Shown: positions 46,019 through 54,127, numbered from the stretch's first letter. The stretch: DNA of 55,476 bases from Burkholderiales bacterium (GCA_035560005.1 DATMAN010000025.1:1-55476); one strand, 5' to 3'. Program-made: numbers and translations. Notes: generated from the sequence alone by a model not told the origin.

Positions 46019-48589
46019 ATGAGTGTGCAGCTGCAGGCGCTCTGGCCGCTCGCATTCGCCTCGCTCGTGCCCCTCGCTTTGGGGGTCATGCGCTCGAGCC
46101 GGAGAAATCTCTCGCGGCGGCACATGGCCGTGTTGAGCGGGGTGCGCGCCGCGGTGATCGTCCTGCTCGTGCTGGCAGCGTGCCGGCCGATCTGGCGCCA
46201 CTCATCGGATGCGCTCTCGCTCGTCTTCGCGCTGGATGTGTCGAGGAGCGTCTCGCCGACGTTCGTGGTGCGCGCCCTGGACTGGATCGAGCGGATCTAT
46301 GCGCAGAGCAAGCCGGCGCACGCGCGCGTGGTGGTTTTCGCGGGCCGTCCGGTGACGGTGGAGAACGCCCAACAGGCGCGCGTACTCACCGTGGCGGACA
46401 GCGCGGCTGCGCGTGCCGGCATTGCCCGCAACGCCACCGATCTGGAACGCGCACTCGATGCTTCTCTGGTCGCGCTGGAGCGTGACAAGGTCAAGCGCAT
46501 CGTGCTCCTCAGCGACGGCAACCAGACCGAGGGGGACGTGTGGCGCGTGCTGCCGCGCCTCAAGGAAGCCGGGGTCAGGGTCTATCCGGTGCCAGCCGTG
46601 GTGCGCGACGAGGCCGACGTGTGGGTGGACGCGATCGAAGTGCCGGAGGATATCCGTGACCGGGAGCCGATCGCGATCACGGTGCGCGTGTTCAGTCCGC
46701 GCGCGGCCGAAGGCAGCGTCGCGCTGATGCGCGGGCCGCTGACCTTGGGAACGAAGCTCTTGCGCCTGCACGCCGGCATGAATTCGGTGCGCTTCGAGGC
46801 ACGCCTGCCGGGTCCGGGCGTTAGCGTTCTCAGTGCACGCGCGAGCATACCCGGGGACAGCGTGAACGAGAACGATCGCGTGCAGCGCGCGGTCTGGGTC
46901 GGGGCACGTCCGCGCGCGCTTTATGTGGAGGGTGGCCTGGACGCAGCGCCCTGGCTGCCCGAGGCGCTGCGCTCGGAAGGCATCCGGGTCGAGCCGCGAC
47001 CGGCTTCCAGCGTGCCGGCGGAGCCCGCGGCACTCGCCCAATACGACGCGATGATCCTGTCCGACGTGCCGGCGAAGGCACTCACCACGGAGCAGATGCG
47101 TGCGCTCGAGTCCTACGTGCGCGACCTTGGCGGTGGGCTGCTGTTCGCCGCCGGCGAGAACACGTTCGGCGAAGAAGGTTATGCGGGAACTCCGGTCGAA
47201 CGCATCCTCCCCGTGGAGTTCAAAGCGCAGGACAAGCGCAGGGACCTCGCTCTGGTGATCGCTATCGACCGTTCCTACAGCATGAAGGGGCGCAAGATGG
47301 AATACGCGAAAGAGGCGGCGCGCGCCGCGCTGGATCTGCTGGAGGAGCAGCACCGGTTCGCGGTGGTCGCCTTCGACTCGCAGCCGCACTTGTCCGTGCC
47401 CCTGCAGCAGGTACGCTCGAAAAAGCGCGCCGAAGACCTGATCGGCCGCATCCAGGCGAGCGGACAGACCAACATCTATCCGGCGCTGGGCATGGCGTAT
47501 CGCATCCTGCAGCAAGTCGAGTCTAAGGCCAAGCACGTGATCCTGCTTTCCGACGGCGATACGCATCCCGCAGATTTCGAGCGCCTGGTGGGGCGGATGA
47601 AAGTCGCCGGCATTGTGCTGTCGACCGTTACGATCGGCGAGAGCGGCGACCCGAAGCTCATGGAGGACATCGCGCGATGGGGCGGAGGACGCAGTTATCT
47701 CGCCACCAGCGCCGAGGCGATTCCGCAAATCTTGGTGGAGGAGACTCGGAAGACCGTGCGTGAGAACCTCACGGAACAACCGGTGCGCGCGGTGGTAACG
47801 CGGCGCCTGGCCGCTCTGTCAGGCATCGATTTCTCCGCTGCGCCTACGCTGCGCGGTCACGTGGCGACTAGGCCGCGGGACACCGCCGAAGTCGCGCTGG
47901 CGACCGACAAGGACGCGCCGCTGCTCGTGCGCTGGCAGTACGGACTGGGAAAGTCGGTGATGTTCGCGTCCGACGTGAAGAATCGCTGGGCAGCCGAGTG
48001 GCTGCAGTGGAAGGATTACGGGAAATTCTGGGCGCAGCTGGTGCGCGACACCATGCGCCGCGAAGGGCGCGGTGCGCTCGATCTGCGCGCGGCGCGGCAA
48101 GGCCGCGAGGCGCTGATCACCCTCAGCGTGCTGGACGAGGCGGGTCGGTTCCGTAACGGCCTTTCGCCTCGCGTGCGCGTTGCCCCGGCCGATCCCGGCT
48201 GCGATCTCGTCGCGTTGGAGCAGACCGGACCGGGCTGGTACAGCGCCAGGATCCCGCTGCCCGATGCGCGACTGCTCGTGGTGCAGCTCGTGGCCGGTGG
48301 CGGACTTTCCGCGGCGGCTGCGCTGCGCACCGGTCCCGCTGCGGTGGACAGCGCGTTCGAAGCGGAGCTGCGCTCGCTGCCGCCCGATCTCGCCTTGCTC
48401 GAGACCATCGCCCGCGAGACCGGCGCAGCGCTCGCCCCGCGGATCGAGGACGTCTTCGAAGCGCGTGGCGACCGCGGCGTGCAGTTGCGCCCCTTGTGGC
48501 CATGGCTGTTGGCGGCCGCCCTGCTGCTCTATCTGGGCGACCTGTTCGTGCGGCGCGCTCCGTTGGCGTGGAGGCTGCTGGGCAGCTGA
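46019..48589 (+). CDS. large membrane protein with two VWA domains and a GATase1-like domain
   Basis: An 856-residue protein. Two N-terminal helices (about 7-24 and 38-56) are followed by a first VWA domain (VFALDVSRSVSPTF, DxSxS, near residue 70). A glutamine-amidotransferase-like domain spans about 300-395 (RALYVEGGLDAAPWLPEAL, YVRDLGGGLLFAAGENTFGE). A second VWA domain starts near 408 (LVIAIDRSYSMKGRKMEYAK). A C-terminal helix LRPLWPWLLAAALLLYLGDL ends it. It closes the MoxR operon, ten bases after the previous gene. The family is known from MoxR clusters; biochemical role unknown. Confidence 0.88.
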   Translation: MSVQLQALWPLAFASLVPLALGVMRSSRRNLSRRHMAVLSGVRAAVIVLLVLAACRPIWRHSSDALSLVFALDVSRSVSPTFVVRALDWIERIYAQSKPAHARVVVFAGRPVTVENAQQARVLTVADSAAARAGIARNATDLERALDASLVALERDKVKRIVLLSDGNQTEGDVWRVLPRLKEAGVRVYPVPAVVRDEADVWVDAIEVPEDIRDREPIAITVRVFSPRAAEGSVALMRGPLTLGTKLLRLHAGMNSVRFEARLPGPGVSVLSARASIPGDSVNENDRVQRAVWVGARPRALYVEGGLDAAPWLPEALRSEGIRVEPRPASSVPAEPAALAQYDAMILSDVPAKALTTEQMRALESYVRDLGGGLLFAAGENTFGEEGYAGTPVERILPVEFKAQDKRRDLALVIAIDRSYSMKGRKMEYAKEAARAALDLLEEQHRFAVVAFDSQPHLSVPLQQVRSKKRAEDLIGRIQASGQTNIYPALGMAYRILQQVESKAKHVILLSDGDTHPADFERLVGRMKVAGIVLSTVTIGESGDPKLMEDIARWGGGRSYLATSAEAIPQILVEETRKTVRENLTEQPVRAVVTRRLAALSGIDFSAAPTLRGHVATRPRDTAEVALATDKDAPLLVRWQYGLGKSVMFASDVKNRWAAEWLQWKDYGKFWAQLVRDTMRREGRGALDLRAARQGREALITLSVLDEAGRFRNGLSPRVRVAPADPGCDLVALEQTGPGWYSARIPLPDARLLVVQLVAGGGLSAAAALRTGPAAVDSAFEAELRSLPPDLALLETIARETGAALAPRIEDVFEARGDRGVQLRPLWPWLLAAALLLYLGDLFVRRAPLAWRLLGS

Positions 48590-48914
48590 CCGCGCTCGAG
48601 CACGTCGCGCGCGACTTTCACGGGCCAATCGCGCTCGTGTTCTCGCTTTGCGGGCAGAGGGCGCCGGGCTGCCACGCGTTAATCCCCGGCACACCGTGCG
48701 CGCGAGACACTGCCCGCGAACAGGGGCAGCTTATGACGGTCTTCGCGGCGCGCGCGGTGCCCTTCTGGCCGCCAACGCGGACTTTGGACTCTGGATCGAA
48801 TCGAACCAATGCATCGCGCGGGTCCCAGGCCGGCACAGAGGATGCTTTTCAGGCCAGCGGAAGGGCGTGCGGCGTGCCGGGCGCCGGCGACCCGGGAGAT
48901 CGCGGAGGTAGCCA
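48590..48914 (+). other. 325-base non-coding gap
   Basis: No convincing gene, RNA, hairpin with T tract or promoter pair was found here. Open frames crossing it have no recognisable protein character. It separates the MoxR operon from the FecR-OmpA pair and probably holds their promoter. Confidence 0.5.
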
Positions 48915-49394
48915 ATGACCAAAATCCTGCAGCGCAATGTGCGGTTGATCGCTCAGTTTTCCGTCCTGTTGTGTCTTGCGGCGTTCGTCGTTGTCACGGC
49001 CGCTGCGGCCGATGCCGGGCGCATCAAGGTCGCGAGAGGCACCGCCGAAATCGAACGCGGGGGTGCACGGCTACCGGCGACGGTGGGGATGGCGGTGCGA
49101 GTCGGAGACACCGTGGTCGCCGGCGACGACGGCGCGGTTGGAATCGCTTTTCAGGACGACAGCCTGCTTTCGATCGGCCCGAACAGCGTTCTTGCGATCG
49201 ACCGCTTTGTGTTCGACGCCAACACCCACCGGGGCGAGTTCGATGCTTCGCTCAAACGCGGCACTCTGACCGCGGTGTCCGGAAAACTCGTCAAGGAGCG
49301 CCCCGAATCGATGCGAGTGAATACGCCGGCTGCCGTCATGGCCGTGCGCGGCACCCAGTTCGCGGTCAAAGTCTCCAACTTCTCCGGCAAATAG
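48915..49394 (+). CDS. secreted FecR-domain protein
   Basis: A 159-residue protein with an N-terminal signal (RNVRLIAQFSVLLCLAAFVVV, in part, then TAAAADA). The rest is one FecR domain: KVARGTAEIERGG, GMAVRVGDTVVAGDDGAVGI, FQDDSLLSIGPNSVLAID, and VNTPAAVMAVRGTQFAV. Such stand-alone FecR proteins are periplasmic, unlike the iron anti-sigma FecR, and often neighbour OmpA-like proteins and CHASE2 cyclases. The OmpA-like gene follows after three bases; no cyclase is present. Role unknown. Confidence 0.88.
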   Translation: MTKILQRNVRLIAQFSVLLCLAAFVVVTAAAADAGRIKVARGTAEIERGGARLPATVGMAVRVGDTVVAGDDGAVGIAFQDDSLLSIGPNSVLAIDRFVFDANTHRGEFDASLKRGTLTAVSGKLVKERPESMRVNTPAAVMAVRGTQFAVKVSNFSGK

Positions 49395-49397
49395 ACG

Positions 49398-50072
49398 ATG
49401 CGCAGGGCACTGGCTGTCGTGATGCTCGCGGTCGCCCTCGTAGCGTGCGCGACGCAGCGCGGAGCCACGGGGCGGGGGGCGCAACGCGCGACCCACGACG
49501 AACCCGAAGCTCTGCGGCCGGACTCTTCCGGGTTTCGCGAAGTCACTCTGATTATCCTGCCCAAGCCTGACGGTGGCGCGGGCTCGGTGGTCGTACGTCG
49601 AGGCAAGCAGGAAACGGTGGTGGACAAGCCCTACGCGGCGGCGACCGTCCGCGCTGACGGAACCCTGCAGCCCGCTGCGGTCGACGTCGCGCAGGTGCAA
49701 GCCGAGTTCGGCGACACGCTCAACGCCTTGCCCCCTCGTCCGCAAGTACTGATCCTTCACTTCGTGGAGGGTAAGGACGAATTCACTCCTGAGTCGTTGT
49801 CGCGTCTGGACGCGGTGCTCGCCGAAATCCAGCGTCGTCCCGCTCCGGAGATCACGGTGACCGGCCACACCGATACCGCCGGTTCCCGGCGATTCAACGA
49901 CAAGCTGTCGCTGGCCCGCGCGAAGCGCGTGCGCGACGAACTCGTGCGCCGCGGAATCCCGACCGGGCACATCGTTAGCGTCGCCGGCCGGGGCGAGCGC
50001 GAGCCGGTCGTGCCCACTGCCGAGGGCGTGACCGAACCCCTCAATCGCAGAGTCGAGATCGGCGTTCGCTAG
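49398..50072 (+). CDS. OmpA-family lipoprotein
   Basis: A 224-residue outer-membrane lipoprotein candidate. Signal and lipobox are VVMLAVALVACATQ. The OmpA C-terminal peptidoglycan-binding domain spans about residues 115-224: ILHFVEGKDEFTPESLSRLD, ITVTGHTDTAGSRRFNDKLS, ARAKRVRDELVRRGI, and PLNRRVEIGV. The middle is a linker. It is three bases downstream of the FecR gene, so the two are probably made together to act at the cell envelope. Confidence 0.92.
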   Translation: MRRALAVVMLAVALVACATQRGATGRGAQRATHDEPEALRPDSSGFREVTLIILPKPDGGAGSVVVRRGKQETVVDKPYAAATVRADGTLQPAAVDVAQVQAEFGDTLNALPPRPQVLILHFVEGKDEFTPESLSRLDAVLAEIQRRPAPEITVTGHTDTAGSRRFNDKLSLARAKRVRDELVRRGIPTGHIVSVAGRGEREPVVPTAEGVTEPLNRRVEIGVR

Positions 50073-50164
50073 CTTGCGGCGGCTCGCCGCATTGCTCGAG
50101 CTTTGGCGTCGGGACGCGACACCGGATGGCGGCTCGATTCCGATGTTGCCGAGGCACCGTCGTC

Positions 50165-50194
50165 TTGACGCTGCCGGCTTGCCGGGGGTAGCGT
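50165..50194 (+). promoter_or_regulatory. possible promoter before the nickel/cobalt transporter
   Basis: TTGACG (50165-50170, 5/6) and TAGCGT (50189-50194, 3/6) with an 18-base spacer, 35 bases before the ATG. The -10 is poor. Confidence 0.25.
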
Positions 50195-50229
50195 CGCGCG
50201 CTTACCGGACTCCACGCAGCGCGGGCCTG

Positions 50230-51030
50230 ATGGCCACCACGCTTTCCCTTCTTGCGGTCGGATTCTTCCTCGGCATGCGGCACGCAACCGATGCCGACCA
50301 TGTCATCGCCATAACCACCATCGTCAGCCGGCAGCGCTCCATGCGTGGAGCGGCATGGATTGGCGTGCTCTGGGGACTGGGGCACACCCTGACGGTGGCG
50401 ATCGTGGGCGGGGCCATCATTGTCTTCACCGTGGTCATTCCCCCCCGGGTCGGCCTGGCGATGGAATTCACGGTTGGCGTCATGCTGGTCATTCTCGGCT
50501 TTCTGAACCTCACCGGGATCACGCAGTGGGTGCGCGACAACGTCACGCCCCGTTCCGGCCCGATGCATTCCCACACGCACGCCCACGGCGACTACGCGCA
50601 CGCCCATCCGCACGGTCACGAGGCCGGGAGTCACGGGCACAGCGAAGAGCAGACGCCGCAAGCGTGGCTGGATCGCAAGCTTGGCGGGCTGGGCCTGTAC
50701 CAGGCGATCCGTCCGATCGTGGTCGGCATTGTGCACGGACTCGCCGGGTCGGCGGCCATCGCGCTGCTTGTGCTCACCGCGATCCAAGATTCCTGGTGGG
50801 GAATGGTGTATCTGCTGCTGTTCGGCGTGGGCACGATTGCCGGGATGATGCTGATTACCGCGGCGATCGCACTTCCGTTCGCATACTCGGCCGGGCGTTT
50901 TCCGCGCGTCAATGCTTATCTGCGCGTAGCCACCGGGCTGCTCTCTTTCGGTTTTGGCCTGTTCCTCGTCTACTACGTTGGCTATGTCGACGGGCTGTTC
51001 AGCGACAACCCGCGCTGGGACCCCAAATAG
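50230..51030 (+). CDS. HoxN/UreH-like nickel/cobalt transport protein
   Basis: A 266-residue membrane protein with about six helices. The ATG at 50230 gives MATTLSLLAVGFFLGMRHATDADHVIAIT in sequence; HATDADH is the nickel/cobalt permease signature (HxxxDxDH-like) in the first helices. A His-rich cytoplasmic loop with about 11 histidines lies around residues 113-140 (HSHTHAHGDYAHAHPHGH). A second conserved histidine is in GIVHGLAGSAAIALLVL. Length and layout resemble UreH/HupE-like proteins more than full-length HoxN. No urease or hydrogenase genes are in the window. Confidence 0.85.
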   Translation: MATTLSLLAVGFFLGMRHATDADHVIAITTIVSRQRSMRGAAWIGVLWGLGHTLTVAIVGGAIIVFTVVIPPRVGLAMEFTVGVMLVILGFLNLTGITQWVRDNVTPRSGPMHSHTHAHGDYAHAHPHGHEAGSHGHSEEQTPQAWLDRKLGGLGLYQAIRPIVVGIVHGLAGSAAIALLVLTAIQDSWWGMVYLLLFGVGTIAGMMLITAAIALPFAYSAGRFPRVNAYLRVATGLLSFGFGLFLVYYVGYVDGLFSDNPRWDPK

Positions 51031-51032
51031 AT

Positions 51033-51281
51033 TTGCAGTGCACCGAGAAGAAGTCGGTGCTTTCCGACGAGGAGCGCAGGCAGCGGTCAGGCCGCGACAG
51101 AGCTAAAACGGCGTTGGCGGTTGCGGCACTCGTCGGCGTCGTCGGGTACGCCGTTCGACACGAACAAGGCGCCCAGCCACCCTCGACGGCTTCCTCCTTT
51201 AGGGCCGGTCACCGGTGTGTTGGGCAACCTGCCGAGCGGGCGCGTCGCTCAACGGGGTCCGCGCGGTCGACTATGAGATAG
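51033..51281 (+). CDS. possible small single-helix membrane protein
   Basis: A reading frame of 82 residues from TTG 51033, or 74 from GTG 51057. It shows a charged start (LSDEERRQRSGRDRAKT), then a hydrophobic helix ALAVAALVGVVGYAV and a polar tail. It fits the gap between two convergent metal transporters. No family is recognised, and the start and ribosome binding site are weak, so it may be spurious. Confidence 0.3.
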   Translation: MQCTEKKSVLSDEERRQRSGRDRAKTALAVAALVGVVGYAVRHEQGAQPPSTASSFRAGHRCVGQPAERARRSTGSARSTMR

Positions 51282-51284
51282 GTT

Positions 51285-52166
51285 CTAGGAAAGCGAAGCG
51301 AGCGTAGACCAGGCTTTCACGGTCAGCACGACGCCGACCACCACGATCAACAGCGAAGTGCTGACCTGAAGTCGCATCGCCCATGGCCCCGCGAGCCAAT
51401 CCAGGATTCTCTGCCCCACTTTGGCAGCGATCACTCCCACGAGAACCAGCGTCGAACCGAAGCCGACGCTGAACACCACGACCGTACCCAGTCCCAGCAT
51501 CACCTTGCCTTGCGCCAGGGCGTTGAGCAGGATCGCGAGCGCCGCCGGATCGGGCAGGAGACCTCCCGCAACGCCGAGCCAGAGCAGGATCCACAGGCTG
51601 GGCTGGCGGCTGGTGACCAGCCTCATGTCGTGCGTGTGCCTAAAGCCCCAGCCGTGATCGTGCCAGCCGGCTTCTTCGCCGTGTGCGTGATCGCGTCCGT
51701 GCGCATGATCGTGAGGGTAGCCGTGGTCATCGTCCGCGTGCGCATGGGCGTGCAGCGCTGCCCGGTGGCCGTGCGCGCCGGCGGCAGCATGCGCGTGCAT
51801 CACTGGCTGATAGCGCAAAGCACCCGCGCTGCCGCTTGCCAGCTGCAGGGCGAGCACGATCTCGCGCTGAGTCCACAGCGTCCACAGGCCGATCGCTATG
51901 ACGAGGACAGCGGTGATGACCGCCATCCAGGCTTCGATGCGCTGCGGGATCATCCCGGGCAGGCCGAGCGAGGCCAGCACGCCCACCAGAACGATGCCGC
52001 TGGTGTGCGACAGCGTGACGAAGATGCCCAGGATCAGGGCGTCGACCGGCTTGCCACGCGCGCCGACGATGTAGGCGGCGGCAATGGTCTTGCCGTGACC
52101 GGGCGTGGCGGCGTGAACGGCACCGATCCAGAAACTGGTGGCGAGATAGACCAGCGCCTCGATCAT
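51285..52166 (-). CDS. NicO/RcnA-family nickel/cobalt efflux protein
   Basis: A 293-residue membrane protein of the NicO family (RcnA-like exporters). The ATG at 52166 gives MIEALVYLATSFWIGAVHAA, then TPGHGKTIAAAYIVGARG, the family signature HxxTPGHGK. A long His-rich cytoplasmic loop with about 17 histidines lies near residues 118-180. A second conserved helix pair contains LGVAGGLLPDPAALAILLNAL. About six helices in total. The frame is open upstream, but that part lacks family features. It converges on the other nickel/cobalt transporter. Export is likely by family; the metal is not proven. Confidence 0.85.
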   Translation of the reverse strand: MIEALVYLATSFWIGAVHAATPGHGKTIAAAYIVGARGKPVDALILGIFVTLSHTSGIVLVGVLASLGLPGMIPQRIEAWMAVITAVLVIAIGLWTLWTQREIVLALQLASGSAGALRYQPVMHAHAAAGAHGHRAALHAHAHADDDHGYPHDHAHGRDHAHGEEAGWHDHGWGFRHTHDMRLVTSRQPSLWILLWLGVAGGLLPDPAALAILLNALAQGKVMLGLGTVVVFSVGFGSTLVLVGVIAAKVGQRILDWLAGPWAMRLQVSTSLLIVVVGVVLTVKAWSTLASLS

Positions 52167-52341
52167 CGACGTGAGCGGGACATCTCGGCGTCTTCGGGTC
52201 TGGCGAGGATAGGGAGGTGCTGCGAGCACTGTCAAGGCGACGGCACCCCGGACTGCTACACTAAAGTAAAGACTGCGGCGTGCGCCGCGCGCGAGGAGGA
52301 GCGCTCCGGCGTGCGCCGTCGCAGCGGACAACGGACGATTC

Positions 52342-52349
52342 GGAGGAGG
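52342..52349 (+). promoter_or_regulatory. strong ribosome binding site for the Sel1 protein
   Basis: GGAGGAGG lies five bases before ATG 52355 and supports that start over an upstream in-frame codon, because the protein then begins with a proper signal peptide. Confidence 0.7.
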
Positions 52350-52354
52350 TCGCG

Positions 52355-53806
52355 ATGCGACGCATCCTGATGCTTGGGCTTCTCTTTCTTGTGACGGGTG
52401 TACCCGCCCTCGCGGATACGCGCGCGGGTCTCGAGGCCTACCGGCAAGGGGATTTCAAGGCGGCGATCGAGCACTTCAGAAAGAGCGCGGCGACCGCAGA
52501 CGCGGTGGCGCAGTTTTACCTGGGCGAGTGCTATTTCAACGGCCGCGGCGTACCGCAGGACTTCGCGGAAGGCATTCGCTGGTACGCCAAGGCGGCCGAG
52601 CAGGGGCATCTCGAAGCCCAGGAAATGCTCGGCGGGATTTACTTCTCGGGCAAGGGCGTGGCCGTGGACTACGGGCTGGCCGCGAAGTGGTATCGCGGTC
52701 CAGCCGAAAAAGGCAAGGCGGACGTGCAGTACCTGCTTGGCTACCTCTACGATCAGGGCAAAGGCGTGAAGCAGGACTACGCCGAGGCCGCGAAGTGGTA
52801 TGCAAAGGCCGCCGAACAGGGTCACGCCGACGCGCAGGAAGCACTGGCATTGCTTTATTTCTATGGGCGCGGCGTGGCGCAGGACTATGGGCAGGCGGCG
52901 CGTTGGTATCGGAAGGTCGCCGAGCGCGGCAAGGCCTACGCGCAGTATCTGATGGGATGGATGTACGAGAACGGCCGCGGGCTCGAACACAATCCGGCAC
53001 AGGCCCTCGAGTGGTATCGCAAGGCTGCGGAGCAGGGGGACGCGAAGGCGCAGGCGAGCCTGGGTTTTCTCCTTTATCACGGCAAAGGCACTGCCCAGAA
53101 TCCCGCCGAAGGCGTGAAGTGGTTGAGTAAGGCTGCGGAGCAGAAGGAGACGTCCGCTTACGCCGGCCTGGCGTGGGCGTACTACCAGGGCAAGGGCGTG
53201 GCACAGGATTACCCCGCCGCGGCGAAGTGGTTCCGGCAGGCTGCGGACAGCGGAGACATTCAGTCGAAGTACCTGCTGGGGTACTTGTACGAAGAGGGAC
53301 GCGGGGTCGAGCGCAGCGCAGTCGAGGCGGCGAAGTGGTATCTGGCGGCGGCGCAGGCGGGCAGCCGCGAGGCGATGGAAAGCCTGGGCGCGCTGTATTT
53401 CTTCGGACGCGGCGTGGAGCAGAACTACGCGGAGGCGGCCAAGTGGTATCGAGTGCCCGCGGAACAGGGCAGTACCTATGCCCAGTATCTGCTCGGTTAC
53501 CTGCACGAAGAGGGAAAAGGGGTGGAGCGCAACTATGCCGAGGCGGCCAAGTGGTATGGGCTGGCCGCGCGCAAAGGCGACCCGCGCGCCCAAAGTCACC
53601 TCGGTTGGCTTTATTTCGAGGGTAAAGGCGTGGCACAGGACTTCACGGCCGCGTACATGTGGAGCAACCTCGCAGCGGCCAATCTGACCGGCGAAGAGCG
53701 CACGCAGGTCGAGAAGGTCCGCGACTACATCGCTTCCAAGCTGCAACCCGCGGAACTGGCGCGCGCGCAGGAAATGGCGCGCAACTGGAAGCCCCAGAAT
53801 CCGTAG
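52355..53806 (+). CDS. secreted Sel1-repeat protein with 11 repeats
   Basis: A 483-residue protein with a signal peptide (MRRILMLGLLFLVTGVPALA). After a TPR-like start (AYRQGDFKAAIEHFRKSA), eleven consecutive 36-residue Sel1-like repeats run from about residue 47 to 442 with the pattern AQ..LG.LY..G.GV.QD...A.KWY..AAEQG. A short helical cap follows (EERTQVEKVRDYIASKL). Sel1 proteins are solenoid scaffolds for protein-protein contacts, often in signalling or the envelope. Partner unknown. It has its own strong ribosome binding site and no co-oriented neighbour upstream. Confidence 0.92.
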   Translation: MRRILMLGLLFLVTGVPALADTRAGLEAYRQGDFKAAIEHFRKSAATADAVAQFYLGECYFNGRGVPQDFAEGIRWYAKAAEQGHLEAQEMLGGIYFSGKGVAVDYGLAAKWYRGPAEKGKADVQYLLGYLYDQGKGVKQDYAEAAKWYAKAAEQGHADAQEALALLYFYGRGVAQDYGQAARWYRKVAERGKAYAQYLMGWMYENGRGLEHNPAQALEWYRKAAEQGDAKAQASLGFLLYHGKGTAQNPAEGVKWLSKAAEQKETSAYAGLAWAYYQGKGVAQDYPAAAKWFRQAADSGDIQSKYLLGYLYEEGRGVERSAVEAAKWYLAAAQAGSREAMESLGALYFFGRGVEQNYAEAAKWYRVPAEQGSTYAQYLLGYLHEEGKGVERNYAEAAKWYGLAARKGDPRAQSHLGWLYFEGKGVAQDFTAAYMWSNLAAANLTGEERTQVEKVRDYIASKLQPAELARAQEMARNWKPQNP

Positions 53807-54010
53807 AGCCGCGCTACGCGAGTCGATGCTTCGCGTGCGAGCGCGTGGACGTTCGAGGCGCGCGATGCATCTGTCGTCGAACGGCGACGTGCTGCTGAAA
53901 AAGTGGGCGCAGCAAACGGATGGCAAGTCTGAAAACGGGTTTGCGCGAAAGACAACATCCAATCCACAGCCTTATCCACAGATTTTGTGGATTAGTGCGC
54001 GCCCGAGGAC
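53807..54010 (+). other. intergenic region between convergent genes with DnaA-box cluster
   Basis: Apart from the DnaA-like sites at 53960-53994, I see only a weak inverted repeat (ACGCGA at 53816-53821 with TCGCGT at 53831-53836) without a T tract. Short open frames here have no recognisable protein character. Confidence 0.4.
53960..53994 (+). promoter_or_regulatory. cluster of three DnaA-box-like sites
   Basis: TTATCCACA at 53972-53980 is an exact DnaA box. CAATCCACA (53960-53968) matches 7/9 on the same strand. TAATCCACA on the - strand (53994-53986) matches 8/9. The last two boxes form an inverted repeat (ATCCACA, five bases, TGTGGAT), which could also fold as an RNA hairpin. Confidence 0.5.
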
Positions 54011-54104
54011 TCAGCTCTTGCGACAGAAATGTATCGAGTAGTAGCCCAGCCAGCTCCAGGTCGTCGCTCGCACCGGATCTTTTTCTTCGATGCGCCACTG
54101 GATT
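54011..54104 (-). pseudogene. C-terminal fragment of a gene cut by the IS element
   Basis: Reading the - strand away from the IS left end, one frame gives about 30 protein-like residues (WRIEEKDPVRATTWSWLGYY, then SIHFCRKS) and a TGA stop at 54013-54011. The aromatic-rich, well-composed sequence looks like the true end of a protein. The rest would lie beyond the right end of the IS, outside the window. Family not recognised. Confidence 0.35.
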
Positions 54105-54127
54105 GAGTCCGTAAACTGCTGTAAATC
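54105..54127 (+). repeat. left terminal inverted repeat of the IS
   Basis: Starts GAGTCCGTAAAC and ends TGCTGTAAATC; pairs with 55450-55472 read on the other strand. Confidence 0.8.

Noticed and set aside
48496-48918. 140-codon + strand frame across the gap after the double-VWA gene
   Set aside because: It overlaps a strongly supported gene and has no recognisable domain; composition looks like GC-rich shadow sequence.
53826-54041. 71-codon + strand frame over the DnaA-box region
   Set aside because: No ribosome binding site or recognisable sequence, and it overlaps the better-supported - strand gene end.
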